Positions 1 through 6,572 of a DNA stretch of 11,876 bases are shown one piece after another (positions within the stretch are counted from its first letter, which is position 1; each line of letters starts with the position of its first letter). Position numbers and translations under genes: made by a program. The notes beneath the pieces are model-generated. The model had not been told where the DNA came from. It saw only the letters and a program-made list of their open reading frames with translations, and ran no database searches. Source of the stretch: Pirellulales bacterium (lineage in GTDB: Bacteria > Planctomycetota > Planctomycetia > Pirellulales > Thermoguttaceae); NCBI GenBank assembly GCA_030605745.1, contig JAUWHT010000372.1:1-11876 (forward strand). Reading direction: 5' to 3'.

Positions 1-98
1 CACCATTGGGCTGGTTGCTCCGATCTTTCCTTGCCATCGCCAGCCTCCTCGCACTGCTGCTAGCACATTTAGGCGCAACAGGGGAGGCAATAGCATAA
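1..98 (+). CDS. C-terminal end of a probable membrane protein (partial)
   Basis: The frame starting at position 3 is open from the window edge to a TAA at 96-98. Its roughly 31 residues contain a basic residue followed by a long Leu/Ala/Ile-rich stretch (FLAIASLLALLLAHLG) and a short polar tail. This looks like the last transmembrane helix of an integral membrane protein whose body lies upstream of the window. The family cannot be told from so little. The alternative is chance hydrophobicity in non-coding DNA; frame 2 is also open here but reads as low-quality protein rich in Pro and Arg. The 126 nt between this stop and the oxidoreductase ATG could hold a promoter for the downstream operon, but I found no convincing -35/-10 pair. 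Confidence 0.42.
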   Translation, partial: PLGWLLRSFLAIASLLALLLAHLGATGEAIA

Positions 99-224
99 CA
101 ACCCCGCTATTTCTTGCCAACATCATGAGGCACTACCCAAATTTCGGTTCTTCCGTTTCTGGGTGCAAGGTCAGGGCTATTGTAGCTTTTGGGAGAATCG
201 GAGAGTTCTATACGAGAAAACAAA

Positions 225-1217
225 ATGCGCCAGGCACACGTTCTGAATGTGGGAGTGATTGGCGGAGGCTTTATCGGGACTCTGCACGCGCGGGTGTTGT
301 ATGAGATATCCATGTCCCGTTTGGTCGCAATCGCGGACATTGATGAAACGGTCGTAAAAAAAGCCGCCGAACAGTTCGGCTGCGACTCTTACGCCAAGTA
401 TGAGGAACTTCTGCAGCGCGATGACATCGATGCCGTATACATCTGCCTGCCGGATCGGCATCATGTCGAACCGGCGGTGGCGGCTGCGAGGGCAGGCAAG
501 CACATTTTCATGGAAAAGCCTATTGCCAGAACGGTAAGAGAGGCGGAAGAGATCAAATCACAAGCGGAAAAGAACAATGTGCGGCTGATGGTCGGGCACC
601 TACTGAGGTTCGACCCCAGGTATGCGCAGCTTTATCAACGGATCAACCGTGGCGAGCTTGGAGAGATCATTCACATGCGTGTGAAACGCCAAAACCCCAA
701 GTTCATCCATGGACGACTCAAGGGACGTACCTCGATGCTTTACTATGTCGGCATCCACGACATAGACGTCATGCTGTGGTGTGCCCGGGAGAAGGTAACC
801 GAGGTATATGCCAAAAAGGTCTCCAAAGTGCATGATGAGGACTGTGTGTTTGCACTATGCACTTTTGGAAGCGGCGCCGTGGCAACCCTGGAATTCAGTT
901 GGTCGTTGCCGGAAAGATTTCCAACCGGTATTTGGAGCGAAATGGAGGTTGTCGGCACGCAGGGTGCGGCTTGGATAGACAATTGCGAGCAGGGGCTCAA
1001 GGTTTGCACGAACGGGCTGAGCTTCCCAGATTGCTATTTGTGGCCGGAGTACAACGGTCAACGAATGGGCGATTTGCGCAACGAGTCCATGCACTTCTGT
1101 GATGCGGTGCTTCATGAGAAGGAATTCCTCATGCCCACCGACGATGCCATCACCGCTGTTTCGTTCATCGAGGCATGTTTTGAGTCAATGGATAAAGGGA
1201 AGCCAGTTTCCTTGTAG
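225..1217 (+). CDS. Gfo/Idh/MocA family NAD(P)-dependent oxidoreductase
   Basis: A cytoplasmic oxidoreductase of about 330 residues, the usual size for the family, which oxidises or reduces sugars, cyclitols and their derivatives. The N-terminal Rossmann fold shows VGVIGGGFIGTLHA (residues 9-22) and an acidic strand end, ADID (37-40). EKP at 97-99 supplies the conserved Lys98. The C-terminal alpha/beta domain carries GIHDIDVMLW (176-185) with the expected His178. Four residues before it, where many members have Asp (DxGxH), this protein has Tyr174 (YVGIH), so the catalytic set may differ. The ATG at 225 is preferred because the Rossmann strand begins about seven residues later; an in-frame TTG at 189 would add 12 polar residues and neither start has a strong Shine-Dalgarno. 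It is the first clear gene of the co-directional run, 58 nt before the exported-protein gene. The substrate is unknown; the neighbours suggest a keto/hydroxy step on a sugar or amino sugar. Confidence 0.92.
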   Translation: MRQAHVLNVGVIGGGFIGTLHARVLYEISMSRLVAIADIDETVVKKAAEQFGCDSYAKYEELLQRDDIDAVYICLPDRHHVEPAVAAARAGKHIFMEKPIARTVREAEEIKSQAEKNNVRLMVGHLLRFDPRYAQLYQRINRGELGEIIHMRVKRQNPKFIHGRLKGRTSMLYYVGIHDIDVMLWCAREKVTEVYAKKVSKVHDEDCVFALCTFGSGAVATLEFSWSLPERFPTGIWSEMEVVGTQGAAWIDNCEQGLKVCTNGLSFPDCYLWPEYNGQRMGDLRNESMHFCDAVLHEKEFLMPTDDAITAVSFIEACFESMDKGKPVSL

Positions 1218-1258
1218 GTAGTTGGCTGCTGAAGTCCTGAAAATCCGCGAACGGTTAC

Positions 1259-1269
1259 AAAGGAGGAGG
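1259..1269 (+). promoter_or_regulatory. Strong Shine-Dalgarno for the exported glycosidase-like gene
   Basis: The purine tract AAAGGAGGAGG ends 6 nt before the ATG at 1276. It fixes the start there rather than at the in-frame TTG at 1222, which would put 18 extra residues in front of an obvious signal peptide. The sequence just upstream (GCGAACGGTTAC, 1247-1258) recurs almost unchanged before the cupin gene. Confidence 0.85.
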
Positions 1270-1275
1270 ATTCTA

Positions 1276-3894
1276 ATGTTGATTCGAAAGGTAGTGGCTT
1301 TCATTGCAGCGTTTTCGGCAATGGCTTCGATTGGGCAGTGCGGAGGCAACGAGAAAACTGCACGGGCGAAGAAGATCGTGCTCCAGAATGAGTACGTAAC
1401 GTACATCATTGGTGCCGATGGCAAGAATCTGAGCTTTCTCGACAAGCGCTCAGGCAAGGAATACTGTGCCCAGAAGGGGCAGCGGGCCTTTGTGACGCTG
1501 AAAAAAGGTGATACGTGGTACGAGCCGACCACCTGCACCTTTTCGGGCGGTAAGATCACGGTCCAGTTCGAAAAGGCCGACATCACGGCCGTGCTGAAGG
1601 CCGCGTGCAAAAAGCACTACTTTGTCTTCGAAGTCGAGTCGGTCAGCGGTCCGGAGGTTGACGAGATAGTGCTATCGAACCTTGCGGTAACGTCGTGCAA
1701 GTATGTGAGCGAGATGTCGGGCGTGGCTACGGACGATGATTTCGCGGCCTGCGTGCGCGCGTTGAATCTTCAAGTAAACGGCAATGTGGGTGGAAGGCCG
1801 GCGGTGCTCTCCTCGAGCTGTTATCGCAAGTATGGGCTGGTCGGTGCAAAGGTTGCGCTGGTGGGCTGTCCCACCGCGGAAATCCGAACGGTGCTCAAGG
1901 AGGTGATTCGCAATGAGGGCCTGCCTTATTCCCCGCTCGGTGGGCCGTGGGCCTTGGACGCCGAGGAGAACCGAGGCTCCTACATGTTTGCCTCTCCGAC
2001 GGAAGGCAACGTTGATGCCTGGATCGCGCTGGCCAAGAAAGCCGGCCTCACCCACTTGCTGTGCGGCGGTTGGATCTCCTCGGCCGGACACTACGAGCCA
2101 CCAAAGAGGTATCCCCGAGGTCTCGACAGTGTGAAGGCTATTGTGGATAAGATCCATGCCGCCGGCCTGAAGGCCGGGCTGCACACCGCCACCGGCCTCA
2201 TTGCTCCGCGCGATTCCTGGGTGACGCCGGTGCCCGACAAACGCCTGGCCACGGACGCCACGTTCACACTGGCGGCGTCCGTTGACGAAAGGGAAACGAA
2301 GGTGTTGACCGTCGAGCAACCGGAAGAGTTCGACACGGTCTGGCATCACTCGGGACACGGGAACGTGATTCGAATAGGTGATGAGCTTATCCAGTACTCG
2401 GGCCTTTCGCGAAATGCCCCGTACGGCTTCACCGACTGCACACGCGGTGCTTTCGGCACCAGGGCTGCTCCACACAAGAAGGAAACGCCCGTCCGACATA
2501 TGTTTGTGCGATACACGAAATTCATGCCCGACGAAAACTCAAGCCTGGTCGATGACATCGCCGAGGCGATCGCTGGTGTTTACAATACCTGCGGGTTCGA
2601 CATGATCTACATGGACGGCGTGGATCCGGGCGCCACACCGGGTGGTTGGCACGGCGCGGCCAAGATACAGACGGCGATCTTCAAAAGACTCAAGGGGCGC
2701 GTCCTGGTCGAGGCAAGTTGCTGGAACTACCATTCATGGCCCTTCCACTCCCGCATCGGTGCGTGGGATTCAGGGTTTTGGGGAGTGAAACGGTTCGTCG
2801 ACATCCACTGTCGTCCGTCGGAACCCGACATCGACGGACGGACCACGGAACGACACCGCCAGAGCACCCTGCTGCCGACGCAGTTGGGCTGGTGGTTCAT
2901 CTACGGTCCGAACCGCAACCACCGCAACAACCGTGCCCAACTGCCCGACGAGATCGAGTACCTCTGTTGCAAAGCCCTTGCCCACGATGCGGCCCTGTCC
3001 TTCGGGGGCCTTCGGCCCGGCGGTGTGCCACCGAACGCTCGGCAGGACGAATTCCTCAAGATCGTCGGCCGGTACGAGCGACTTCGCCTGGCTGACTATT
3101 TTCCCGAATCGGTAAAGGAAAAGTTGAGGAAGGAAAAGCAGGATTTCCGGTTGGTCCAGGCGCTCGACGGGGCCTGGCAGTTCGTTCCGACCGACTACGT
3201 CGTACACAAGGTGACCGGACTGACTGACGGCACCGCCAGATGGACCGTCAAGAACCGGTTTGCCGCGCAGCCGGTCAAACTAAGGCTGGCGGCTCTTTAC
3301 TCCGTGGAGCCGTACGATGGTGCGGAGTCTCTCACTTTAACGGACTTCGGCAAGGAGGATGAATTCACGGCCGCAGCGGCGGCTCCAGGCATTACACATG
3401 CATTGAGTTCTTCCAAGAGGCAAGTCAAGGTTGGGGCGCTTAGCGGCCGCTATTCGGCAAAGAACACGGGAACATCACGGCGAGGCGCATGGGCCAAGGT
3501 CAGCAGGGTCTTCGCGCCCCCGGTGGACATCGACAAATACGACGCGCTGGGAGTCTGGATACACGGTGATGGGAAGGGCGAGCTGCTCAACTTCCAGTTG
3601 ACTAATCCTCACCACTACTACCCGGTATTGGATGAGCACTACGTGAAGGTTGACTTCCAGGGCTGGCGGTACTTCGAGTTGCTTCTGCGCGAGCGCGATG
3701 CCGAGCAATACAGTGATTACATATGGCCCGATCTGGGCAATTACGGGAACTACATCAACTACGCCGTGTATCGTCAGAGGCTGCAGCGCAAGCATATCAA
3801 CGCACTGAACACCTGTATTTCAACAATCTGCCCCCGCAGGACAGCGTCACCTGTTACCTCAGCTCGATCAAAGCGTTACGAACAAAGAAGGTGA
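1276..3894 (+). CDS. Exported glycoside-hydrolase-like protein, probable TIM barrel (frame disrupted near 3' end)
   Basis: The 872-residue open frame begins with a signal peptide: basic MLIRK, then the hydrophobic VVAFIAAFSAMASIG. A Cys at 22 follows Gln, so it is not a good lipobox. Residues 30-210 look like a beta-rich N-terminal domain. From about 215 the sequence fits a (beta/alpha)8 barrel: WIALAKKAGLTHLLCGGW, KIHAAGLKAGLHT (292-303), FDMIYMDG (441-448) with Asp447 as a candidate nucleophile, VLVEAS with Glu479, and IGAWD (494-498). A beta module of about 90 residues (about 317-408, including IGDELIQYSG and CTRGAFGT) interrupts the barrel. Residues 650-840 resemble a C-terminal jelly-roll. 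Homology-like reading stops at ALN (845); the final 27 residues are a nonsense tail, and the natural continuation lies in another frame (3813-4160). I do not recognise a numbered GH family; an alpha-galactosidase-like clan is a guess from the YMDG strand. Repaired length would be about 960 residues. Confidence 0.8.
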   Translation: MLIRKVVAFIAAFSAMASIGQCGGNEKTARAKKIVLQNEYVTYIIGADGKNLSFLDKRSGKEYCAQKGQRAFVTLKKGDTWYEPTTCTFSGGKITVQFEKADITAVLKAACKKHYFVFEVESVSGPEVDEIVLSNLAVTSCKYVSEMSGVATDDDFAACVRALNLQVNGNVGGRPAVLSSSCYRKYGLVGAKVALVGCPTAEIRTVLKEVIRNEGLPYSPLGGPWALDAEENRGSYMFASPTEGNVDAWIALAKKAGLTHLLCGGWISSAGHYEPPKRYPRGLDSVKAIVDKIHAAGLKAGLHTATGLIAPRDSWVTPVPDKRLATDATFTLAASVDERETKVLTVEQPEEFDTVWHHSGHGNVIRIGDELIQYSGLSRNAPYGFTDCTRGAFGTRAAPHKKETPVRHMFVRYTKFMPDENSSLVDDIAEAIAGVYNTCGFDMIYMDGVDPGATPGGWHGAAKIQTAIFKRLKGRVLVEASCWNYHSWPFHSRIGAWDSGFWGVKRFVDIHCRPSEPDIDGRTTERHRQSTLLPTQLGWWFIYGPNRNHRNNRAQLPDEIEYLCCKALAHDAALSFGGLRPGGVPPNARQDEFLKIVGRYERLRLADYFPESVKEKLRKEKQDFRLVQALDGAWQFVPTDYVVHKVTGLTDGTARWTVKNRFAAQPVKLRLAALYSVEPYDGAESLTLTDFGKEDEFTAAAAAPGITHALSSSKRQVKVGALSGRYSAKNTGTSRRGAWAKVSRVFAPPVDIDKYDALGVWIHGDGKGELLNFQLTNPHHYYPVLDEHYVKVDFQGWRYFELLLRERDAEQYSDYIWPDLGNYGNYINYAVYRQRLQRKHINALNTCISTICPRRTASPVTSARSKRYEQRR

Positions 3895-4160
3895 AGCTTC
3901 GTAACCCGAGCGTCGAGATAGCCGGCCGGCGCATCGTGTTTCCCGTGACGCTGGAAAGCGGCTCGTACCTTGAGTTCACGTTGGCCTCCGATTGCAAGCT
4001 CTATGGTGAACGAGGCGAACTTATTCAGAAGGTTCAACCCGAGGGCGAAGTCCCCGTTTTGGGTGCCGGCGAGAACGAAGTGAAGTTCGCATGTGGAGGC
4101 CCTGAGGGCTTCAGAGCCCGAGCAGAAGTAACGGTGATAAGCTGCGATGGAGGGGATTGA
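3723..4160 (+). pseudogene. Out-of-frame C-terminal segment of the exported glycosidase-like protein
   Basis: This frame is open from before 3723, but only the part from about 3813 looks like real protein: LYFNNLPPQDSVTCYLSSIKAL followed by beta-rich sequence with VTLESGSYLEFTL and ending in ARAEVTVISC before TGA at 4158-4160. It joins naturally to the upstream frame at ALN (codon 3808-3810): removing the repeated AC at 3811-3812, or adding one base, gives ALNLYFNNLPP. The ATG at 3723 has no ribosome binding site and the residues between it and 3813 read as shadow sequence, so this is not an independent gene. The segment should be the outer strands of the C-terminal jelly-roll of a protein of about 960 residues. 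Cause: a genuine mutation, a sequencing or assembly error, or, least likely, -1 frameshifting, as the junction has no X XXY YYZ slippery heptamer. Confidence 0.78.
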
Positions 4161-4190
4161 AGCAGACTGGATAGTCCGAAGGACGAAACA

Positions 4191-5282
4191 ATGCTGGAGG
4201 GATTGCTGAGATTGCTCGATGGAGAACCATCCGACGAGATCGTCTGGACCGCGGGCATCACGTACTGGATCACCGGCCAGCAGCAGGCCGGAACTGCCAA
4301 GGCCGAGTGGGACACGGAAGAGGGCTGCTTGCAGCTTCACAAGGAATTGGGCATCCTGCCATACTACTACTATGAGAAGTTCTACGTAGCTGAACCGCAG
4401 TACGACGGTCCAATTGAAGTGACCGAAGAGAGGGAAGCAGACAAGAACATTCGTCGCTTTAGAACGCCCGCGGGGGAATTGACCGAGGAGAAGGTCTACT
4501 CGCCGGTGAGTTGCTCCCTGGGTATCACGAAGCATTTCGTGGAATCCGAGGGCGACCTGGATATTCTCCTATACCTCCTGGAACACCGCCACTTGGAACC
4601 CACGAACATCGAGGATTACCCGCAACGGATGGAAGTGTGGAAGGCGTACGACGGCTTGCCGAGCATCGGGCTGCCGCGGTCTCCGCTTACTTCGCTGCTG
4701 GTCGAGTGGGCAGGCGTAGTGAACGGAATTTATCTGATCATGGATTGTCCGAAAAAAGTCGCAAAGGTCCTTCGGCTGATGGAAGAGCAGGAAGGGCCGG
4801 TCATCGAGGCCATCTGCGAACTGGCGCCGCCACTGGTCCACTTCCCCGATAACCTGTCGAGCGACAACGTCACGAGCTTCTACGACGACTACATGGCCGG
4901 CACCCACCAGCGCCGCCTCGAGCGATTGCACGCCGCAGGGGTCAAGTGTGCGGTCCACCTGGACGGTACGGTAAGAGGGTTGCTGCCGAAGCTGGTCCGT
5001 TCGGGGTTCGACTCGATTGAGGCGTTAACACCGAAGCCAGCCGGCGATCTGGAGATAGAGGATATCCAGGACCTGGCCGACAGCGACACGCTGATTCTTT
5101 GGGGAGGTGTTCCCGGCATCATGTTTGCGCCCCCTTATACGTGGGACCAGATGAAAGCCCACGTCCAGCGGCTGATTGAGTGTTGGGGGGACCGGCCTTT
5201 CATCATGGGCGTGGCTGATCAGGTGCCGCCGGATGGCGACATCGAATTCTGCCGTAAGATCAGCGAACTCATCTGCCAGTGA
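4191..5282 (+). CDS. Uroporphyrinogen decarboxylase (URO-D)/MtaA-like family protein
   Basis: A cytoplasmic protein of 363 residues, typical of the URO-D/MtaA/CmuA fold, whose members decarboxylate uroporphyrinogen or move methyl groups between corrinoid proteins and thiols. Family hallmarks seen: FPDNLSSDNVTSFYDDY (218-234), AVHLDG with His256, GFDSIEALTPKPAGD (272-286), ILWGGVP (302-308) and VADQVPPDGDIE near the C-terminus (341-352). The N-terminal Arg-rich motif of true HemE is not evident, so haem synthesis is unlikely. The His-x-Cys...Cys zinc site of MtaA-type methyltransferases is not obvious either: His256 is followed by LDG. The start is ATG 4191, with AAGGA about 8 nt upstream. It lies 30 nt after the exported-protein gene and 27 nt before the aminotransferase gene. 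No corrinoid-protein gene is in the window. Such URO-D paralogues are common in PVC-type carbohydrate clusters with unresolved function. Confidence 0.85.
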   Translation: MLEGLLRLLDGEPSDEIVWTAGITYWITGQQQAGTAKAEWDTEEGCLQLHKELGILPYYYYEKFYVAEPQYDGPIEVTEEREADKNIRRFRTPAGELTEEKVYSPVSCSLGITKHFVESEGDLDILLYLLEHRHLEPTNIEDYPQRMEVWKAYDGLPSIGLPRSPLTSLLVEWAGVVNGIYLIMDCPKKVAKVLRLMEEQEGPVIEAICELAPPLVHFPDNLSSDNVTSFYDDYMAGTHQRRLERLHAAGVKCAVHLDGTVRGLLPKLVRSGFDSIEALTPKPAGDLEIEDIQDLADSDTLILWGGVPGIMFAPPYTWDQMKAHVQRLIECWGDRPFIMGVADQVPPDGDIEFCRKISELICQ

Positions 5283-5309
5283 AATTGAACAGGTAAGGAG
5301 AAACGTTTC

Positions 5310-6572
5310 ATGTCGATGTCGGCAATAGCAGGAAGAACACCGGTACGAAGGCCCTACTTTCCCACGTGGCCGATTTGGAATCAGCGCGAAATAGATGCGG
5401 TAACATCGGTAATCAAGAGCGGTTGTTGGGGGCTTGGCAGTGGAAACATGGTAAGGCTTTTCCAGGAGGAATTTGCCCGTTTCAACGGTTCCGATCATGC
5501 CATCGCGGTTACCAACGGTTCCAACGCCATAGAGGTGGCCCTGACGGCCCTGGATATCGGGCCTGGTGATGAGGTTATTGTTCCTGATTACACGTTCATC
5601 AGCACTGCGTCTGAGGTCCTGCGTGTCGGCGCCGTGCCGATTTTGGCCGATGTGGATGAATCAACCTTTTGTATCGACCCGCAAGAGGTCGACCGTGCGA
5701 TAAATGAACGTACAAAGGGGATGATACCTGTCCATTTTGCAGGACATCCAGCCGATATGGACTCGTTGGCGGATACTGTTTCGCGCAGCGGGCTGCGTTG
5801 GGTGGAAGACGCTTCCCATGCGCACGGTGCAGAATGGAAAAAGAAAAAGGTCGGCAATTTCGCGGACCTGGCCACGTTCAGCATGCAAGCAAGCAAAACA
5901 ATGACCGCAGGAGAAGGCGGGATCATTGTGACCAACGACAAAGACCTTGCGGAAGAGTGCATGTCAATCGTGAACTGTGGCAGACGGAAAGGCCGGGGCA
6001 ACTATGAACACTTCCGCCTGGCGTCGAACTTCCGCATGACGGAACTGCAAGCTGCCGTGCTGCGTGTTCAGTTGCAAAGACTGCCCGACCAGTTGGCGGC
6101 GCGCAACGAGAACGCCCGATATCTGGAAGCGGAACTCGGGAGGATTCCAGGCATTACAACGGCCCGTCGCGATCAGCGCGTCGATATGCAGGGCCTTTAT
6201 GTTTACCCGTTCCTTTATGACAGCGACTATTTCGAGGGCCTGTCCAGGGAATCGTTTTCCCGTGCCTTGGTTGCTGAAGGAATACCTATCGAGCTGTCGT
6301 ATCCTGCCCTGCACGAGATAGAGGTAATCAAGAAGCGACAGTTTCTGCCCACAGGACGCCGACACGGAGACGAGGCACCATGTGGCCAATACCACAAACA
6401 GCGCACGGCGGAATCTTTTCCCGTATCCAGCCGGCTCTCTCGGCAGATGCTTTGGATATCGAACGGCATGCTCCTGGGCGACAGGTGCGATATGGACAGA
6501 ATAATGGAGGCAATCGAGAAGATACGGCGGCATGCCGGCGAATTGGCAACCGCAGAAAGGGAAGATGAATAA
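5310..6572 (+). CDS. DegT/DnrJ/EryC1/StrS family PLP-dependent aminotransferase
   Basis: A sugar/cyclitol aminotransferase of 420 residues, the usual family length or slightly more. It transfers an amino group between an amino acid and a keto sugar or keto-cyclitol using PLP. Visible motifs: FNGSDHAIAVTNGSNAIEVAL (58-78; the TNGSNA loop contacts cofactor phosphate), DEVIVPDYTFISTA (87-100), PVHFAGHPADM (140-150), WVEDASHAHGA (164-174) with Asp167 that holds the pyridine nitrogen, and SMQASKTMTAGEGG (191-204) with Lys196 as the Schiff-base lysine. All catalytic residues are present. ATG 5310 is supported by AAGGAG at 5295-5300; an ATG two codons downstream is possible. The stop TAA overlaps the next ATG (TAATG), implying translational coupling. 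Next to a Gfo/Idh dehydrogenase and a sugar kinase it probably acts on an amino/keto sugar, in which direction is unknown. Relatives include 2-deoxy-scyllo-inosose and 3-keto-glucose-6-phosphate aminotransferases, so the name should stay general. Confidence 0.93.
   Translation: MSMSAIAGRTPVRRPYFPTWPIWNQREIDAVTSVIKSGCWGLGSGNMVRLFQEEFARFNGSDHAIAVTNGSNAIEVALTALDIGPGDEVIVPDYTFISTASEVLRVGAVPILADVDESTFCIDPQEVDRAINERTKGMIPVHFAGHPADMDSLADTVSRSGLRWVEDASHAHGAEWKKKKVGNFADLATFSMQASKTMTAGEGGIIVTNDKDLAEECMSIVNCGRRKGRGNYEHFRLASNFRMTELQAAVLRVQLQRLPDQLAARNENARYLEAELGRIPGITTARRDQRVDMQGLYVYPFLYDSDYFEGLSRESFSRALVAEGIPIELSYPALHEIEVIKKRQFLPTGRRHGDEAPCGQYHKQRTAESFPVSSRLSRQMLWISNGMLLGDRCDMDRIMEAIEKIRRHAGELATAEREDE

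Noticed and set aside
180..214. Possible promoter TTGTAG...TATACG before the oxidoreductase gene
   Set aside because: The spacer is 23 nt, too long for a sigma70-type promoter; using TTTTGG instead gives a poor -35. Not strong enough to call.
189..224. TTG at 189 as start of the oxidoreductase
   Set aside because: It adds 12 polar residues not expected before the Rossmann strand and has no ribosome binding site at a good distance. ATG 225 is preferred, although its own site is weak too.
1672..2499. Long - strand open frame (275 residues) opposite the exported-protein gene
   Set aside because: It is antisense to a well-supported coding frame, its translation shows no recognisable domain, and G+C-rich codon positions readily produce such shadows.
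3808..3816. Programmed -1 ribosomal frameshift at the gene disruption
   Set aside because: The direction would fit, but the junction CTG AAC ACC is not a slippery heptamer and I see no clear downstream stem; mutation or sequence error is simpler.
4360..4375. TAC repeat encoding Tyr-Tyr-Tyr-Tyr
   Set aside because: It is only three or four codons in a normal coding region, so it is not a meaningful microsatellite.
4191..5282. HemE (uroporphyrinogen decarboxylase of haem synthesis)
   Set aside because: The N-terminal Arg-containing HemE motif is not visible and the surrounding genes concern sugar metabolism, so a paralogue of other function is more likely.
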